A stretch of DNA of 64,000 nt. Source: Yersinia ruckeri ATCC 29473 (GTDB lineage: Bacteria; Pseudomonadota; Gammaproteobacteria; Enterobacterales; Enterobacteriaceae). Numbering within the stretch: position 1 is the first letter of the stretch; each line of letters opens with the position of its first letter. Under the pieces are notes generated by a model. That model was not told the DNA's origin and ran no database searches. It saw only the letters and a program-made list of their open reading frames with translations. The translations under genes were made by a program, and so were the position numbers. Shown here piece by piece: positions 39,717-49,856 of this stretch. The stretch covers positions 2,139,908-2,203,907 of the forward strand of contig NZ_KN150747.1 in the NCBI RefSeq assembly GCF_000754815.1. The letters run 5' to 3'.

Positions 39717-40784
39717 TTAAGCCTGTGGCTGAGTTACAACTTCTTTGATGCCTTTCACTTCGATCTCTACGCGACGATCTGGTGCCAGACATTCGATCAG
39801 GGCAGCACGTGGTTTCACGTTGTCACAGGTGTTACCTGTAACTGGATCTGCTTGACCCATACCACGAGCAGAGATCTTGTCTGCAGGGATACCTTTAGCT
39901 ACCAGGTACTCTACAACGCTGCGAGCGCGGTTTTCAGACAGTTTCAAGTTAGGAGCAGCTTGACCGATACGGTCAGCGAAGCCCAGAACTACAACAGAAC
40001 CGTCTTTAGGATCGATAGAGCTCAACTGAGAATACAGTTGATCCAGCGCTTGCTGGCCTTCTGGTTTCAGAGTTGCTTTGTTGAAAGCAAACAGCACGTC
40101 AGATTTCAGTGTGAAACGCTTGGTATCAACAACTGGAGCTGGAGCTGGAGCTGGAGCAACAACTGGAACGATAGCATCATCTTGACCGAAACGGTAAGAA
40201 ACACCTACGCTCAGCATACCGTTATCTGGACGAGCACCAACGGTACCACGGTCACCGATGTTGTTAACCCATTGGTAATCCAGACGAGTAGCCCAGTTTT
40301 TGGTTACTGCGTACTCAAGACCAACAGCGGCCAACGGAGAAACACCAGTATCGTGAGCGCTTGCGTGGCTGTTTGTACTTGGTTCGTTTACTGAAGCGTC
40401 TGCACGCCAAACCATACCACCCAGACGAGTGTACAGGTCCAGATCTTGAGCAATTGGGTAGCTCAGTTTAGCAGCCAACTGAACGCCTTGTGCTTTGAAA
40501 GCGCCGTTAACAGTATCGCCTTTGTAAGGCATACGGCCCAGCCAGTCATATCCCATTTCGAAGCCAAGATACTGGTTCGCTTGGTAACCGACGAATGCAC
40601 CAGCACCCAGTTGACTCTTATGAGTTGGACCGTCGTTGCTAATGTCTGAACCGGTACCGACATCATGGAACTGGGACCAGCCCAGTTTACCACCAGTGTA
40701 CCAGGTGTTATCTTTCGGTGCGGCTTGCGCTACTGTAGCGAAACCAGCCAGTGCCACTGCTAATGCGATAGCTGTCTTTTTCAT
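39717..40784 (-). CDS. ompA: OmpA, outer-membrane porin and peptidoglycan anchor
   Basis: The ATG at 40784 gives 355 residues with a 21-residue signal peptide ending VAQA. An eight-strand barrel (mature residues 1-170) is joined by an Ala-Pro hinge ([12 protein letters not shown]) to a periplasmic OmpA_C domain with the mDAP-binding signature around [13 protein letters not shown] and two cysteines (TCDN, IECL). Extracellular loop sequences differ from E. coli and look Yersinia-like. The hinge is encoded by tandem GGAGCT-type hexamers near 40136-40160, a plausible site of length change. Confidence 0.97.
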   Translation of the reverse strand: MKKTAIALAVALAGFATVAQAAPKDNTWYTGGKLGWSQFHDVGTGSDISNDGPTHKSQLGAGAFVGYQANQYLGFEMGYDWLGRMPYKGDTVNGAFKAQGVQLAAKLSYPIAQDLDLYTRLGGMVWRADASVNEPSTNSHASAHDTGVSPLAAVGLEYAVTKNWATRLDYQWVNNIGDRGTVGARPDNGMLSVGVSYRFGQDDAIVPVVAPAPAPAPVVDTKRFTLKSDVLFAFNKATLKPEGQQALDQLYSQLSSIDPKDGSVVVLGFADRIGQAAPNLKLSENRARSVVEYLVAKGIPADKISARGMGQADPVTGNTCDNVKPRAALIECLAPDRRVEIEVKGIKEVVTQPQA

Positions 40785-40928
40785 TTTACGCCTCGTTATC
40801 ATCCAAATAGGCAATGAGCTTTTATAAAGCCAAGCCCTTGGTTAAAATTCTTCGTTAAGGTTTAAACTGCTCCCGTTAATTACGCTGCCAGTTTAATTTG
40901 GCCTTTTAGAGCAACCTTAGCGAAGTAA
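40785..40928 (-). promoter_or_regulatory. ompA: ompA long 5' leader
   Basis: About 140 bases lie between the promoter below and the ATG, close to the roughly 134-base E. coli leader whose 5' hairpin stabilises the mRNA and whose ribosome site is targeted by the MicA small RNA. The minus strand ends GATAACGAGGCGTAAAATG, like E. coli. Confidence 0.65.
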
Positions 40929-40956
40929 AGTCTACAACGTGGTGAGAAAGTTACAA
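40929..40956 (-). promoter_or_regulatory. ompA: ompA promoter
   Basis: On the minus strand TTGTAA (40951-40956) and TAGACT (40929-40934) are 16 bp apart inside a block ending CACGTTGTAGACTTTAC that nearly matches the E. coli ompA promoter. TGTGATGTGAT just upstream on the plus strand could be a CRP half-site. Bases 40957-41144 hold nothing else assignable. Confidence 0.75.
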
Positions 40957-41144
40957 GTGTGATGTGATAAACTGCCTGAAAAAAAAGCGAAAACAGGGTA
41001 TTTTTTTAACATTTTTAGTGTGAAATTGAGCGTTTTTTGCGCGTTATTTTATGCTGTAAGCCGCAGAATGACTCGCTTTGTGCCAACTTACCGAGGTTCC
41101 CATGTAATTCACGTTAAATTTCATGGGATAAATCCTAAATTTAC

Positions 41145-41651
41145 TTAATGATACAAATTAGAATGAATTTTTAACGTTGCGCACTGTCCTTCATTCGATC
41201 TTGTGTCATTTTGCGGACGCATAATGAACCCATATGCATTCCCCTGCTCGGCAGCAAAACGCAGTCTTAGCCGATCCTCATCAGACAAATCCGGTAGCCA
41301 ACCGAGCACGACGCTGTAATTTCCTGTCGATAGCGCTTTTTCCATCGCTTCAACCGTAGAGATGGCATTTATCTGGTTTAGCTGCACCACTTTATCAACG
41401 GGTAAACCCGCTTGTTCGAGCCATAAGCGACTGAGTTTTTGCTGTGGTGTTAACCATAGCAGCCAGCGCGCCTGTTTACCGAGTTGTTGGAGTAAAGGAA
41501 CAAGTAACTGAGCGACTGCGGGCTGATTTTCACTGTAAACCACTTCACTGATAAGCCCGCTATCCATGGATGCACCGGTTTTCGTTGCTAATGAATTAGC
41601 AGAAAAAGAATGACGATTGGAGCGATGAGTTTTAAGTGAGAGAGTCTGCAT
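41145..41651 (-). CDS. sulA: SulA, SOS cell-division inhibitor
   Basis: 168 residues (E. coli 169). The N-terminal 30 residues are variable and unstructured; the core [23 protein letters not shown] and FIMRPQ, and the C-terminal LKIHSNLYH, which is the Lon recognition tail in E. coli, are conserved. SulA binds FtsZ monomers and stops septation after DNA damage. AGGAAATC precedes the ATG. A LexA box lies 24 bases upstream. Confidence 0.95.
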   Translation of the reverse strand: MQTLSLKTHRSNRHSFSANSLATKTGASMDSGLISEVVYSENQPAVAQLLVPLLQQLGKQARWLLWLTPQQKLSRLWLEQAGLPVDKVVQLNQINAISTVEAMEKALSTGNYSVVLGWLPDLSDEDRLRLRFAAEQGNAYGFIMRPQNDTRSNEGQCATLKIHSNLYH

Positions 41652-41674
41652 GTGATTTCCTGCCCGTAGTGATA

Positions 41675-41690
41675 CTGTATGAATATACAG
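41675..41690. promoter_or_regulatory. sulA: LexA (SOS) box of sulA
   Basis: CTGTATGAATATACAG fits CTG-N10-CAG with an AT-rich centre and differs from the ideal CTGTATATATATACAG at two positions. Confidence 0.95.
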
Positions 41691-41881
41691 TAATGGGTGT
41701 TTGATGGAAGATCAACCTAATTTTTCAAACTGCTTCGCAAAATTGTGATGAAAATTCATGCAAAGCAATTTTGTAATTGGATAGTCGATTCATATTGCGT
41801 ATTTTTGCAATTAGTTGTTCCTCTTACACTTATTACAACGAAGTTAGGACTATAGGCTAAGCATTTACTAAAGGAGTAGTA

Positions 41882-42511
41882 ATGAAGCACTTATCAGAAA
41901 AAAGGATTGCCCAAGCTCAGATTCGATTCGCATATCTCGGTCAGATCACCTTTCGTTCCCAGTTTGGCGGTTATGGGGTGTTGGCTAACGGCATCATGTT
42001 TGCACTGGTGTCGGAAGGTGAGATGTATTTGCGAGCCAGCCAGTGCGCCGAATGTTTATTTCGTTCGTACGGCATGCACAGCCTGGTTTATGCCAAACGC
42101 GGGATTCCAGTCGCTCTGCGTTATTACTGGATAGCGCCTGAGCTGTGGGAAGATGATGAAACGCTCACCCAGTTTGCTTATCTGGCCTATCAAGGCGCAG
42201 AGGATGACCTGAATAGCAAAAATCAGAAAACGACCAGGCTCAAGGATCTTCCTAACTTGAGTGCGGGTCTGGAGCGGCTGCTGTGGAAAGTGGGTATCAA
42301 GAATGCGGATGAACTGAGAACCGAAGGGGCGAAATGTAGCTACCTGAAATTGAAAGCGTTAAAAAGTGCGCTTGGTGTAAATATTTTGTTATCGCTAGCG
42401 GGAGCGATTAGCGGAGATCATCATGCCGTATTACCTCAAGGCATCAAAAATGAACTTTTACAATGGTTCCGTGACGTTGGTTCAGTAGGCAGGCCTCAGT
42501 ATGATAATTGA
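41882..42511 (+). CDS. sxy: Sxy/TfoX, competence and CRP-S coactivator
   Basis: 209 residues, as in E. coli Sxy. The TfoX N-terminal domain (about 1-105) and TfoX C-terminal domain (about 115-195, LKDLPNLSAGLERLLWKVGI) are complete. With CRP it activates CRP-S promoters of DNA-uptake pilus genes. The Yersinia-type sequence is diverged from E. coli. AAAGGAGTAG gives a strong ribosome site. Divergent from sulA across 230 bases. Confidence 0.93.
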   Translation: MKHLSEKRIAQAQIRFAYLGQITFRSQFGGYGVLANGIMFALVSEGEMYLRASQCAECLFRSYGMHSLVYAKRGIPVALRYYWIAPELWEDDETLTQFAYLAYQGAEDDLNSKNQKTTRLKDLPNLSAGLERLLWKVGIKNADELRTEGAKCSYLKLKALKSALGVNILLSLAGAISGDHHAVLPQGIKNELLQWFRDVGSVGRPQYDN

Positions 42512-42547
42512 ATTCGGACCGGATTTTGAACCAGCCCGAATGGAGGA

Positions 42548-44683
42548 TTAACCCTGTTGACCAATCTGCTTATTTAAGGCCGAGAGTTCAGGCAGTAGCC
42601 CGAGTAATAATCCAACTTGCTGCAACACCAAGGGTTCTTTGTTTTCTGGATCGGGAGTGGTTTGTTCGATACGGGTAGCAAGTGCACTAAAAGCCCGCTC
42701 CATGCGCGAATTGTCTACTGGCTCTTCGCTAAGAGCGGCCTCAACATAGCAAATTGCGTCATTCAGCAATTCCAGGATCACGGGGTTGGCTAGCATTTCG
42801 CGATGAGCACCCAGTGCAGAAATATAACTTAGCATGGTGTGATTCAGGCAAAGCAGACGGAATGCCGCATCTTGTGTTTCGCGATTATTTTTGGGTTCCG
42901 CCGACATATTGGAAATCACGGATGCCAGTTCAGCATCACTATTATGGGCATCACGTCTAGCAATACGATAGGTCAATCCGTTGTCTTTTCCCTGGTGATA
43001 CTGCATCAGAATGGCATCCAGATAGCGACAGTTGGCGTTGAAGGTTTTGTGGATTACGGCGGGTAAGTGGCGGAATTTCCAGTCGGGCCAGATAAAGGTT
43101 ACGGCAATCCAGGCAATAGCGCAGCCTAACAAGGTATCAATCACGCGCGGTGCGGCGACCTCGAATCCTTCCCCCAGAAGATTGAAACACAGTAAAACCA
43201 GCAGGGTGATAAACATAGTGGCATGGGCGTACTGCACGTTACGAAAGGCAAAGAACAAGACTCCGGTAATCACGATCAGGATGAGTTGCCCTTCGATAGA
43301 TGGCACAAAGTAAAGAATAGGTAAACCAATCAGAATACCGGCCAGCGTACCAATAATTCTCAGCGCCAGACGGCGGCGGGTAGCGTTATAGTTGGGCTGA
43401 CAAACAAACAGACTGGTGAGCAGTATCCAATAACCGTGTTGCATACCGGTTAGCTGGATAAAGGCATAGCCAATACACAGTACGATGGACATTCGCACTG
43501 CATGACGAAACAGAGCGGACTGCGGTGTCAGGTGCCGGTTGATGCGCAGCCAGATGTCGCTCCAGCCAGTAATACGATCATCGGCAAGCATATTGTCAGG
43601 CTGTGGGCCATCAGCCAGTACCTGCTCAGATTCGATACCCGCTAACTGGGCATCAATCGCTCGCAGATTGCGTAGCAAATAGGACAGCGCTTTGGCTTGT
43701 TGGCTATTCTCATGATTTTCTGCCATTCGTGACAAGGTAGCATCCAAATGAGTAAATGCTCGCTCAAAACGCTGATCGTGTTGATATTTCTGATGTAATA
43801 AAATGGATTGGGATAATTGCTGACAGGCACGAGCCTGCATGCTTAATAACCGTTGGAAGCGGAATAGCACGTCGCTAAACCGAAACTTTTCCCGCAAACT
43901 TTGGTATTGCACATGGGATGAACTGGCACGCTCATGAATATCCTGAGCGACAAAGTAATAATGCAGTGTCCGGCGAGTTCCTCGCTGGCCGCGGTCACCT
44001 TTTAGACGAGTGACTAATGATGCTTTAGCCTGATTGAGTGTCGCGACCAACTCGCTATTGGCCATAGCTACATCAATCAGCGGCTGGTTTACGTCGTCTT
44101 CAATATCTGGGTCAAACAGATTGGCTTTGGCTTCCAGATAGCGAGCCAACTGCTGATAACAGCGTGCCATATTGTCCTGCAACGGGCGGATAGGAAAAAT
44201 CAAATGGCCAGATAGTGTTAATAAATTGTACCAGATGGCACCTAATATCAGTAACAACGGTTGCTCATACCAGATGCTGTACATTGTGGTGCCCAGCATG
44301 GTGTAGATGGCAATCAACAATGCGCCAAACGCAATGGTGGCATAGCGCTGCCCGAGTGCGCCCAGCAGAATAAATCCACAGGTCGAAAAAGTCAGACCGA
44401 TGGCAAAGAACCATGGGTAGGGGAATAGCAGTTCAATCGATGCCGAGGCCACGAAAAAACAGACTAGCGTAATGAGCAGATTGCGCAAACGGCCAGCTAA
44501 GCGATCGTCTAAATCGGTTAGGGCTGCGGCAACAACGCCCAATGTTAGCGGAATAGTGAGTTTAGGCTGTTCAATCCACCAAGGCACAATAGTGGCACCC
44601 GTCAGAGCGATAAAAATACGGACGTAATACAGAAAACTGCTGTTATAGGCGTAGCGGCGTAAATCAGAAACAAAAGTGAGCAC
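42548..44683 (-). CDS. yccS: YccS, FUSC-family inner-membrane protein
   Basis: 711 residues (E. coli 717). Two blocks of hydrophobic helices (about 15-160 and 385-515) are each followed by a cytoplasmic helical region, the layout of FUSC/YccS/YhfK proteins and of the aromatic-acid exporter AaeB. Substrate unknown. The end converges on sxy with a 36-base gap. Confidence 0.92.
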   Translation of the reverse strand: MLTFVSDLRRYAYNSSFLYYVRIFIALTGATIVPWWIEQPKLTIPLTLGVVAAALTDLDDRLAGRLRNLLITLVCFFVASASIELLFPYPWFFAIGLTFSTCGFILLGALGQRYATIAFGALLIAIYTMLGTTMYSIWYEQPLLLILGAIWYNLLTLSGHLIFPIRPLQDNMARCYQQLARYLEAKANLFDPDIEDDVNQPLIDVAMANSELVATLNQAKASLVTRLKGDRGQRGTRRTLHYYFVAQDIHERASSSHVQYQSLREKFRFSDVLFRFQRLLSMQARACQQLSQSILLHQKYQHDQRFERAFTHLDATLSRMAENHENSQQAKALSYLLRNLRAIDAQLAGIESEQVLADGPQPDNMLADDRITGWSDIWLRINRHLTPQSALFRHAVRMSIVLCIGYAFIQLTGMQHGYWILLTSLFVCQPNYNATRRRLALRIIGTLAGILIGLPILYFVPSIEGQLILIVITGVLFFAFRNVQYAHATMFITLLVLLCFNLLGEGFEVAAPRVIDTLLGCAIAWIAVTFIWPDWKFRHLPAVIHKTFNANCRYLDAILMQYHQGKDNGLTYRIARRDAHNSDAELASVISNMSAEPKNNRETQDAAFRLLCLNHTMLSYISALGAHREMLANPVILELLNDAICYVEAALSEEPVDNSRMERAFSALATRIEQTTPDPENKEPLVLQQVGLLLGLLPELSALNKQIGQQG

Positions 44684-44844
44684 AAAAAATCCCTAAAACG
44701 GAGAAAAATCAACGTACTGAACGTAATGCTGACAAAGCCAGTCTGGACGTACCTTTTATCGTGTTACTGTGCCTCAATAGCGCCGCTAGCTCATAGGAAT
44801 ACGTTACTCATCTGCCTATAAACTGCTTTGTCAGCGGATGCTCA

Positions 44845-45297
44845 TCAACGTTGTTGATAATGACGTTTGGCATTCTCGATTCTGGCTTGTTGCGCCATTT
44901 CAACCGAAACCACCCGGCGACCTACCGGCCATAGGGCAATCGCTGCAATTTTAAAATTAGCGATACCAACAGGAATGCCGATGATGGTTAAACACTGGGC
45001 AATCCCGGCGAGAATGTGTGAAATACACAGCCACCAACCAAACAAAATAAACCAGATAATGTTCAACAGAGAACCGCCGGTTGTTAGTAAAGCATTACTT
45101 TTTTCCGGGTATAATTCATTGACATGGATCGCCTCATTGCCATAAGGCAGGAATGAGAGCTTGGTTATTTCCCAGCAGGAGCGGGTTAATGGTAAGGTAA
45201 CGATTAATAGCGCGCTGACTAAGGTAGCGAGCAGCCAGGCAAGCGTTGTGAAGAAGCCGCCTAAAACAAAATTCAAGATGTTCAATGCAGTGCGCAT
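44845..45297 (-). CDS. yccF: YccF, inner-membrane DUF307 protein
   Basis: The ATG at 45297 gives 150 residues (E. coli 148), starting MRTALNILNFVLGG; 43 upstream in-frame codons lack homology. Three hydrophobic stretches and two YccF repeats (LPLTRSCWEI... and GIPVGIANFKIAAIALWPVG) are visible. Function unknown. It follows the yccS direction, with 161 bases between them. Confidence 0.92.
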   Translation of the reverse strand: MRTALNILNFVLGGFFTTLAWLLATLVSALLIVTLPLTRSCWEITKLSFLPYGNEAIHVNELYPEKSNALLTTGGSLLNIIWFILFGWWLCISHILAGIAQCLTIIGIPVGIANFKIAAIALWPVGRRVVSVEMAQQARIENAKRHYQQR

Positions 45298-45489
45298 AGT
45301 GATTAATCTGCCTGATAAAATTGAAGAACCGCGATGCGGGTGAACGTAAAGATTATCACTTTTCCCATTATTACGTGTTTTTGACAATAACTCGTAAACT
45401 ATCTGATACCTGCTGTTTAAACTCAATTATTTTATTTACACTTTATTTTGATATCGATACTCACTCAATACTAGCTATGGCGCATGTAT

Positions 45490-47544
45490 ATGGAACTTAA
45501 AGCGACATCTTTCGGCAAGCATTTGGCACAACATCCTTATAACCGGGTGCGTTTATTGAATGCGGGCATTGAGGTGAGCGGTGATAAACACCAGTATTTG
45601 ATCCCGTTTAATCAGTTGGTCAACATCCAATGTAAACGAGGAATTGTTTGGGGTGAGCTAGAATTTGAACTGCCTGAGCAGCAAGTGGTTCGGCTGCATG
45701 GTACCGAGTGGCAAGAAACCCAGCGTTTTTACCATTATCTATTGGGTATCTGGCAGCAATGGAGCGAGGAAATGAGTTTGATCAGTGCCGAGGTACTACA
45801 AACTCAGGTAGTGGCAATCAGGAAGATAGAACAGCAGGATAAATGGTTCAAGCGAACTGAATTGGCGCAATTGCAAGAGAATATCAAACAGGCTTTCAGC
45901 GCATTACCAATACCAGTGGAACGCCTGAGTGAGTTTGAGTGTTGCCGTGAAGATTATGCCCTTTGTCTGCGTTGGCTGGATCAAGGTCACCGCAGTGTTG
46001 TCATGCGTAATCGGCAATGGACTGACCGAATGCTGGAGCAGCACCGCGAATTTTTCCAGCAGGTGGAAACCTCGCCGCTGAATGATTCTCAGTGCCGGGC
46101 TGTTGTCAATGGCGAGGATTCGGTGTTGGTACTGGCGGGTGCTGGCAGTGGTAAAACCTCGGTGTTGGTGGCGAGAGCCGGATGGTTATTACGCCGTCAG
46201 GAGGCTCAGCCAGATCAAATCTTGTTGCTGGCATTTGGGCGACAGGCGGCTGACGAAATGAACGCTAGAATTAAGCAGCAATTGGGTGTGGACGGTATTC
46301 AGGCTAAAACTTTCCACGCTCTGGCGCTGCAAATCATTCAGCAAGGCAGTCGGAAAGTGCCAGTTATCAGTAAATTGGAGTCTGATAGCGAGGCGCGACG
46401 CACACTGTTGATCAAAAGCTGGCAGCAGCAATGCAGCGAGAAAAAAGCGCAGGCCAAAGGGTGGCGACAATGGCTAACGGAAGAATTGGAATGGGATGTC
46501 GGCGACGGCAACTTCTGGCAGGATAAACGTCTGGCAGCTCGATTGGCTGGGCGTTTAGAACGTTGGCTTGGGCTGATGCGAATGCACGGCGGCAGTCAGG
46601 CAGAAATGATTGAACAGGCTGACGACGAAGTGCGCGATTTATTCCAAAAACGTGTTCGGTTAATGGCTCCTTTACTAAAAGTCTGGAAAAATGCCTTAAA
46701 AGAGGAAGGGGCGGTTGATTTCTCCGGTTTGATTCATCAAGCGGTGAATCTTTTGGCAAAAGGCCGTTTTGTCAGCCCATGGAAACATATTTTGGTAGAC
46801 GAGTTTCAGGACATTTCGCCGCAACGGGCGCAGTTGTTGTCCGCTTTACGCCAGCAAAATACCCAAACGGCGCTGTTTGCCGTGGGCGACGACTGGCAGG
46901 CTATTTACCGGTTTAGTGGTGCAGAACTCTCGCTGACGACTGCGTTTAGCCACAATTTTGGAGAGGGTGCAGAGTGTGCGCTGGATACGACTTACCGCTT
47001 CAACGATCGTATTGGTGAAATTGCCAACCAGTTTATCCAACAAAATCCCTACCAGTTAAAGAAACCGCTAAACAGTCTGACCAAGGGCAACAAAAAATCA
47101 GTGACGATTTTGCCGCAGGAACAGTTGGAGCCGTTACTGGATAAGCTCAGTGGTTATGCCAAAGATAACGAGCGGATAATGATTCTGGCTCGCTATCATC
47201 ATTTGCGTCCCGATATTTTACAGAAGGCAAAAACCCGCTGGCCTAAGCTAAATATAGATTTTATGACTATTCATGCCAGTAAAGGTCAGCAGGCGGATTA
47301 TGTGATTATTGCTGGTTTGCATCAGGGTAACGATGGATTCCCGGCACAGGCGAGAGAATCGGTGCTGGAAGAGGTGCTTTTGCCTCAGCCGGAAGATTTT
47401 CCTGATGCGGAAGAGCGGCGGTTACTTTATGTGGCCATGACGCGAGCTAAACATCAGGTATGGTTACTACAGGATGGCGAGCGTCCTTCGGTTTTTGTCA
47501 GCCAATTACATGAAATAGGTGTACCGGTACAGAAGAAACCTTGA
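45490..47544 (+). CDS. helD: HelD, DNA helicase IV
   Basis: 684 residues from the ATG at 45490, equal to E. coli HelD and starting MELKATSFGKHLAQHPYNR; an ATG two codons earlier is possible. An N-terminal unique domain precedes the UvrD-type core: Walker A GAGSGKT (217-223), motif II ILVDEFQDIS, VGDDWQAIYRFSGA, MTIHASKGQQADYVII and YVAMTRAK. It is a 3'-5' helicase. Unlike Gram-positive HelD it is not known to act on RNA polymerase. Confidence 0.98.
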   Translation: MELKATSFGKHLAQHPYNRVRLLNAGIEVSGDKHQYLIPFNQLVNIQCKRGIVWGELEFELPEQQVVRLHGTEWQETQRFYHYLLGIWQQWSEEMSLISAEVLQTQVVAIRKIEQQDKWFKRTELAQLQENIKQAFSALPIPVERLSEFECCREDYALCLRWLDQGHRSVVMRNRQWTDRMLEQHREFFQQVETSPLNDSQCRAVVNGEDSVLVLAGAGSGKTSVLVARAGWLLRRQEAQPDQILLLAFGRQAADEMNARIKQQLGVDGIQAKTFHALALQIIQQGSRKVPVISKLESDSEARRTLLIKSWQQQCSEKKAQAKGWRQWLTEELEWDVGDGNFWQDKRLAARLAGRLERWLGLMRMHGGSQAEMIEQADDEVRDLFQKRVRLMAPLLKVWKNALKEEGAVDFSGLIHQAVNLLAKGRFVSPWKHILVDEFQDISPQRAQLLSALRQQNTQTALFAVGDDWQAIYRFSGAELSLTTAFSHNFGEGAECALDTTYRFNDRIGEIANQFIQQNPYQLKKPLNSLTKGNKKSVTILPQEQLEPLLDKLSGYAKDNERIMILARYHHLRPDILQKAKTRWPKLNIDFMTIHASKGQQADYVIIAGLHQGNDGFPAQARESVLEEVLLPQPEDFPDAEERRLLYVAMTRAKHQVWLLQDGERPSVFVSQLHEIGVPVQKKP

Positions 47545-47553
47545 TGTTAACGC

Positions 47554-47586
47554 TATGTCCCAGTGACAGAAAAACACTGGGACATA
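47554..47586. terminator. 12-bp perfect inverted repeat between helD and mgsA
   Basis: TATGTCCCAGTG and CACTGGGACATA flank a nine-base loop, 9 bases after the helD stop. There is no T run. A second imperfect dyad (CTCGCCCT at 47634 and AGGGCGGGG at 47662) lies before the mgsA stop. Together they probably end both convergent genes. Confidence 0.65.
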
Positions 47587-47676
47587 AACTTACCCGAGGT
47601 GAGCTAGACTCTGGTCTGAACGCTGTAGAGATCCTCGCCCTTTATGGGGGTCAGTTCATTTAGGGCGGGGAGGATG

Positions 47677-48135
47677 TCAATTCAGACGGTCTTGCAGATA
47701 GCGTTGATAGTCGGGAATGGTAATCTCGACTTCTTGTTCAAATAGAGATGAACAGACCAGAAAGTCTGCTGTTGAGCGGTTGGTGGCAACCGGTATATTC
47801 CATACGGTGGCTAAACGCAGTAAGGCTTTAACATCGGGATCGTGAGGAACGGCATTCAATGGATCCCAAAAAAAGATCAGCATATCAATCTTGCCTTCGG
47901 AAATCAGCGCGCCAACTTGCTGATCACCGCCCATCGGGCCACTCAACATGCTGTGAACCGGTATTCCTGTGGCTCGTTGCACTAAATTCCCAGTAGTGCC
48001 TGTGGCATAAAGCTCATGTTTTGCCAGTAGATCGCGGTTTCCTTCAACCCAGGCAAGTAATGATTTTTTACAATGGTCGTGGGCGACAAGTGCAATATGT
48101 TTTCTCGCCGCAACGGTACGGGTGGTCAGTTCCAT
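47677..48135 (-). CDS. mgsA: MgsA, methylglyoxal synthase
   Basis: The ATG at 48135 gives 152 residues, as in E. coli; a TTG two codons up is in frame. It converts dihydroxyacetone phosphate to methylglyoxal. Phosphate-binding ATGTTGN, catalytic-aspartate block [13 protein letters not shown] and [20 protein letters not shown] are intact. The detoxifying hydrolase gloC is at 14952. Confidence 0.98.
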   Translation of the reverse strand: MELTTRTVAARKHIALVAHDHCKKSLLAWVEGNRDLLAKHELYATGTTGNLVQRATGIPVHSMLSGPMGGDQQVGALISEGKIDMLIFFWDPLNAVPHDPDVKALLRLATVWNIPVATNRSTADFLVCSSLFEQEVEITIPDYQRYLQDRLN

Positions 48136-48266
48136 GAGCAATCCTTAAATAACCGAGATTTTCCCAACAGATTACTGAAACTGGGTTTCAGTTCATAGCG
48201 GTAACGCAAGAAAATGCGAAGGGCAGCAAAAAACCTGATTTTTTAATTGGATATAATGTGAGAACT

Positions 48267-48956
48267 TTATTTTTCTGCGTATTTTTTTGCCCAGTCCAGG
48301 AAGCGTTTTTGGGTGTCTTTATCCGCCTGAAGAAACCAATATTGCAGCATTTGCTCGGAAACATTTTCGCCATTCAACCGGGTGGTTTTATCCGTTATAT
48401 TACTGCCTACTGCCGGTAGAGTGGTTCCCGGTACCGCGCTGGTGGTCGATGGCGGAATAGATGCGAAAGATGGAACCGATGCTTTATGGTTGCCCAGATT
48501 ATACAGCGCCATCAGGTTTTCCAGTGATGGGCTGTTGCTCAAGTCTTCCGGGTGTAAAACATCCGAACGAACCGGTAAAATGTGAGTGTTGTGATCAACT
48601 AACTGATAGATGGGATTGCGAGTAAACTTCAGTCCTTCCCGTGGGTTAGCAATAGCGGGTAGGCGAATGGCTACAGATTTAACGTTATGGGTGTTAAATA
48701 CTACGACCAACGGTGGTGAAGTGTAAAATATTTGAGCCGATGCATCATCTGACAGATTTTTGGCAACCTTGAACAAAATCTGATGTTGTCCACTGTTCAG
48801 TTCCAAGCTGTCAGCACCTTTGAGCAATGAGCCGGACATGTTCTTACCGTCAACAACCAGTAAGTCAATCTCAGGTGACAGTTTTAATGTCGTTGCTAAG
48901 GTAGAGGCACTTAAGCAGGCGATCAAAACTCCCATAGCCATAAGACCGATTTTCAT
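48267..48956 (-). CDS. yccT: YccT/CsgI, periplasmic DUF2057 protein
   Basis: 229 residues with a signal peptide ending about residue 21 (ASTLA). The DUF2057 domain shows [17 protein letters not shown] and [16 protein letters not shown]. The homologous E. coli/Salmonella protein (YccT, CsgI) restrains curli assembly in the periplasm. The C-terminal third (Ser/Thr/Pro-rich, about 155-190) is longer than in E. coli. No csg operon is seen here, so another role is possible. Confidence 0.88.
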   Translation of the reverse strand: MKIGLMAMGVLIACLSASTLATTLKLSPEIDLLVVDGKNMSGSLLKGADSLELNSGQHQILFKVAKNLSDDASAQIFYTSPPLVVVFNTHNVKSVAIRLPAIANPREGLKFTRNPIYQLVDHNTHILPVRSDVLHPEDLSNSPSLENLMALYNLGNHKASVPSFASIPPSTTSAVPGTTLPAVGSNITDKTTRLNGENVSEQMLQYWFLQADKDTQKRFLDWAKKYAEK

Positions 48957-49275
48957 GTTTCACTCCTTTTACCCGTTATCTGTGTTGTTAGATAAGCAAG
49001 CTGATGCGTCAAAGATTATCCATTCCATCATTATAATTACATTTCGAAATTTTTTGTATTATATGATTGTATTTATATTTTTGAATTTAAAAGAAAAATC
49101 AATCTAATCTAACCGTTACCAGCTTGACAGAAGTTAAACAAAGTCAATTGGATACCATTCTTTTTTGTCGCGTTGCCAGATGATATACACTTAGTTAATC
49201 GACAACGGCTTATACCCCATTGGGATTGGCATGAGTCTGATAAGTTCTATTTATGCACATCAGAGGAACGGAAAT
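48957..49275. other. 319-bp divergent yccT-yccU gap
   Basis: A very AT-rich stretch (about 49010-49110), good material for H-NS-type binding. A -10-like TATACA lies at 49184-49189 ahead of yccU. No other feature was seen. Confidence 0.45.
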
Positions 49276-49689
49276 ATGCATGACAACGAAATCGCTGAGG
49301 TACTCAAAAAAACCAAAACAATCGCATTAGTGGGTGCCAGTAATAATCCTGGACGTCCAAGCTATGGCGTGATGGCTTATCTGCTTTCTCAAGGTTATCA
49401 GGTGATTCCTATCAGCCCAAAGCTGGCGGGGCAAACTCTACAGGGGCAATTGGCATACGGTCAACTGGCTGATATTCCTCATCCGGTGGATATGGTGGAT
49501 GTGTTCCGTAATGCTGATGCTGCTTATGTGATTGCGCAGGAAGCCATTGCCATCGGTGCCAAGGTCCTGTGGCTGCAAATTGGCGTGATTAACGAGCAAG
49601 CTGCGGTGCTGGCTGCCGATGCTGGCATTAAAGTGATCATGGATCGTTGTCCGAAGATTGAGATTCCACGGTTGGGTTTGGAGAAATAA
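49276..49689 (+). CDS. yccU: YccU, CoA-binding-domain protein
   Basis: The ATG at 49276, behind GAGGAACGG, gives 137 residues, as in E. coli. A Rossmann CoA-binding fold with VGASNNPGRPSYGVMAYL near the N-terminus and LWLQIGVINEQAA later. It resembles the CoA domain of succinyl-CoA synthetases but lacks catalytic domains. Function unknown. Confidence 0.93.
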   Translation: MHDNEIAEVLKKTKTIALVGASNNPGRPSYGVMAYLLSQGYQVIPISPKLAGQTLQGQLAYGQLADIPHPVDMVDVFRNADAAYVIAQEAIAIGAKVLWLQIGVINEQAAVLAADAGIKVIMDRCPKIEIPRLGLEK

Positions 49690-49797
49690 AAACTATTTTT
49701 TGTGTCCCAGCTAAAGTGTCCTTTCAATGGCTGGGTATTTTTTGATGTAAAAAATGTTGCCAGTGGTGGGTTAGCGAGGTCAACGCAAAAAACCAAT

Positions 49798-49827
49798 AAA
49801 AAAACCTGACGCCAAAGCCAGGTTTTT
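49798..49827 (-). terminator. hspQ: Terminator of hspQ
   Basis: On the minus strand AAAAACCTG and CAGGTTTTTTT form a 9-bp stem with a ten-base loop and a seven-T tail, 30 bases past hspQ. Confidence 0.88.
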
Positions 49828-49856
49828 CCGGGGTATTCGGCTTCGTTAGTTGACGG

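Noticed and set aside
42028-42134. Possible CRP-S or self-pairing control around the sxy start
   Set aside because: Expected from E. coli sxy, but no sequence here matched the CRP-S consensus well enough to report.
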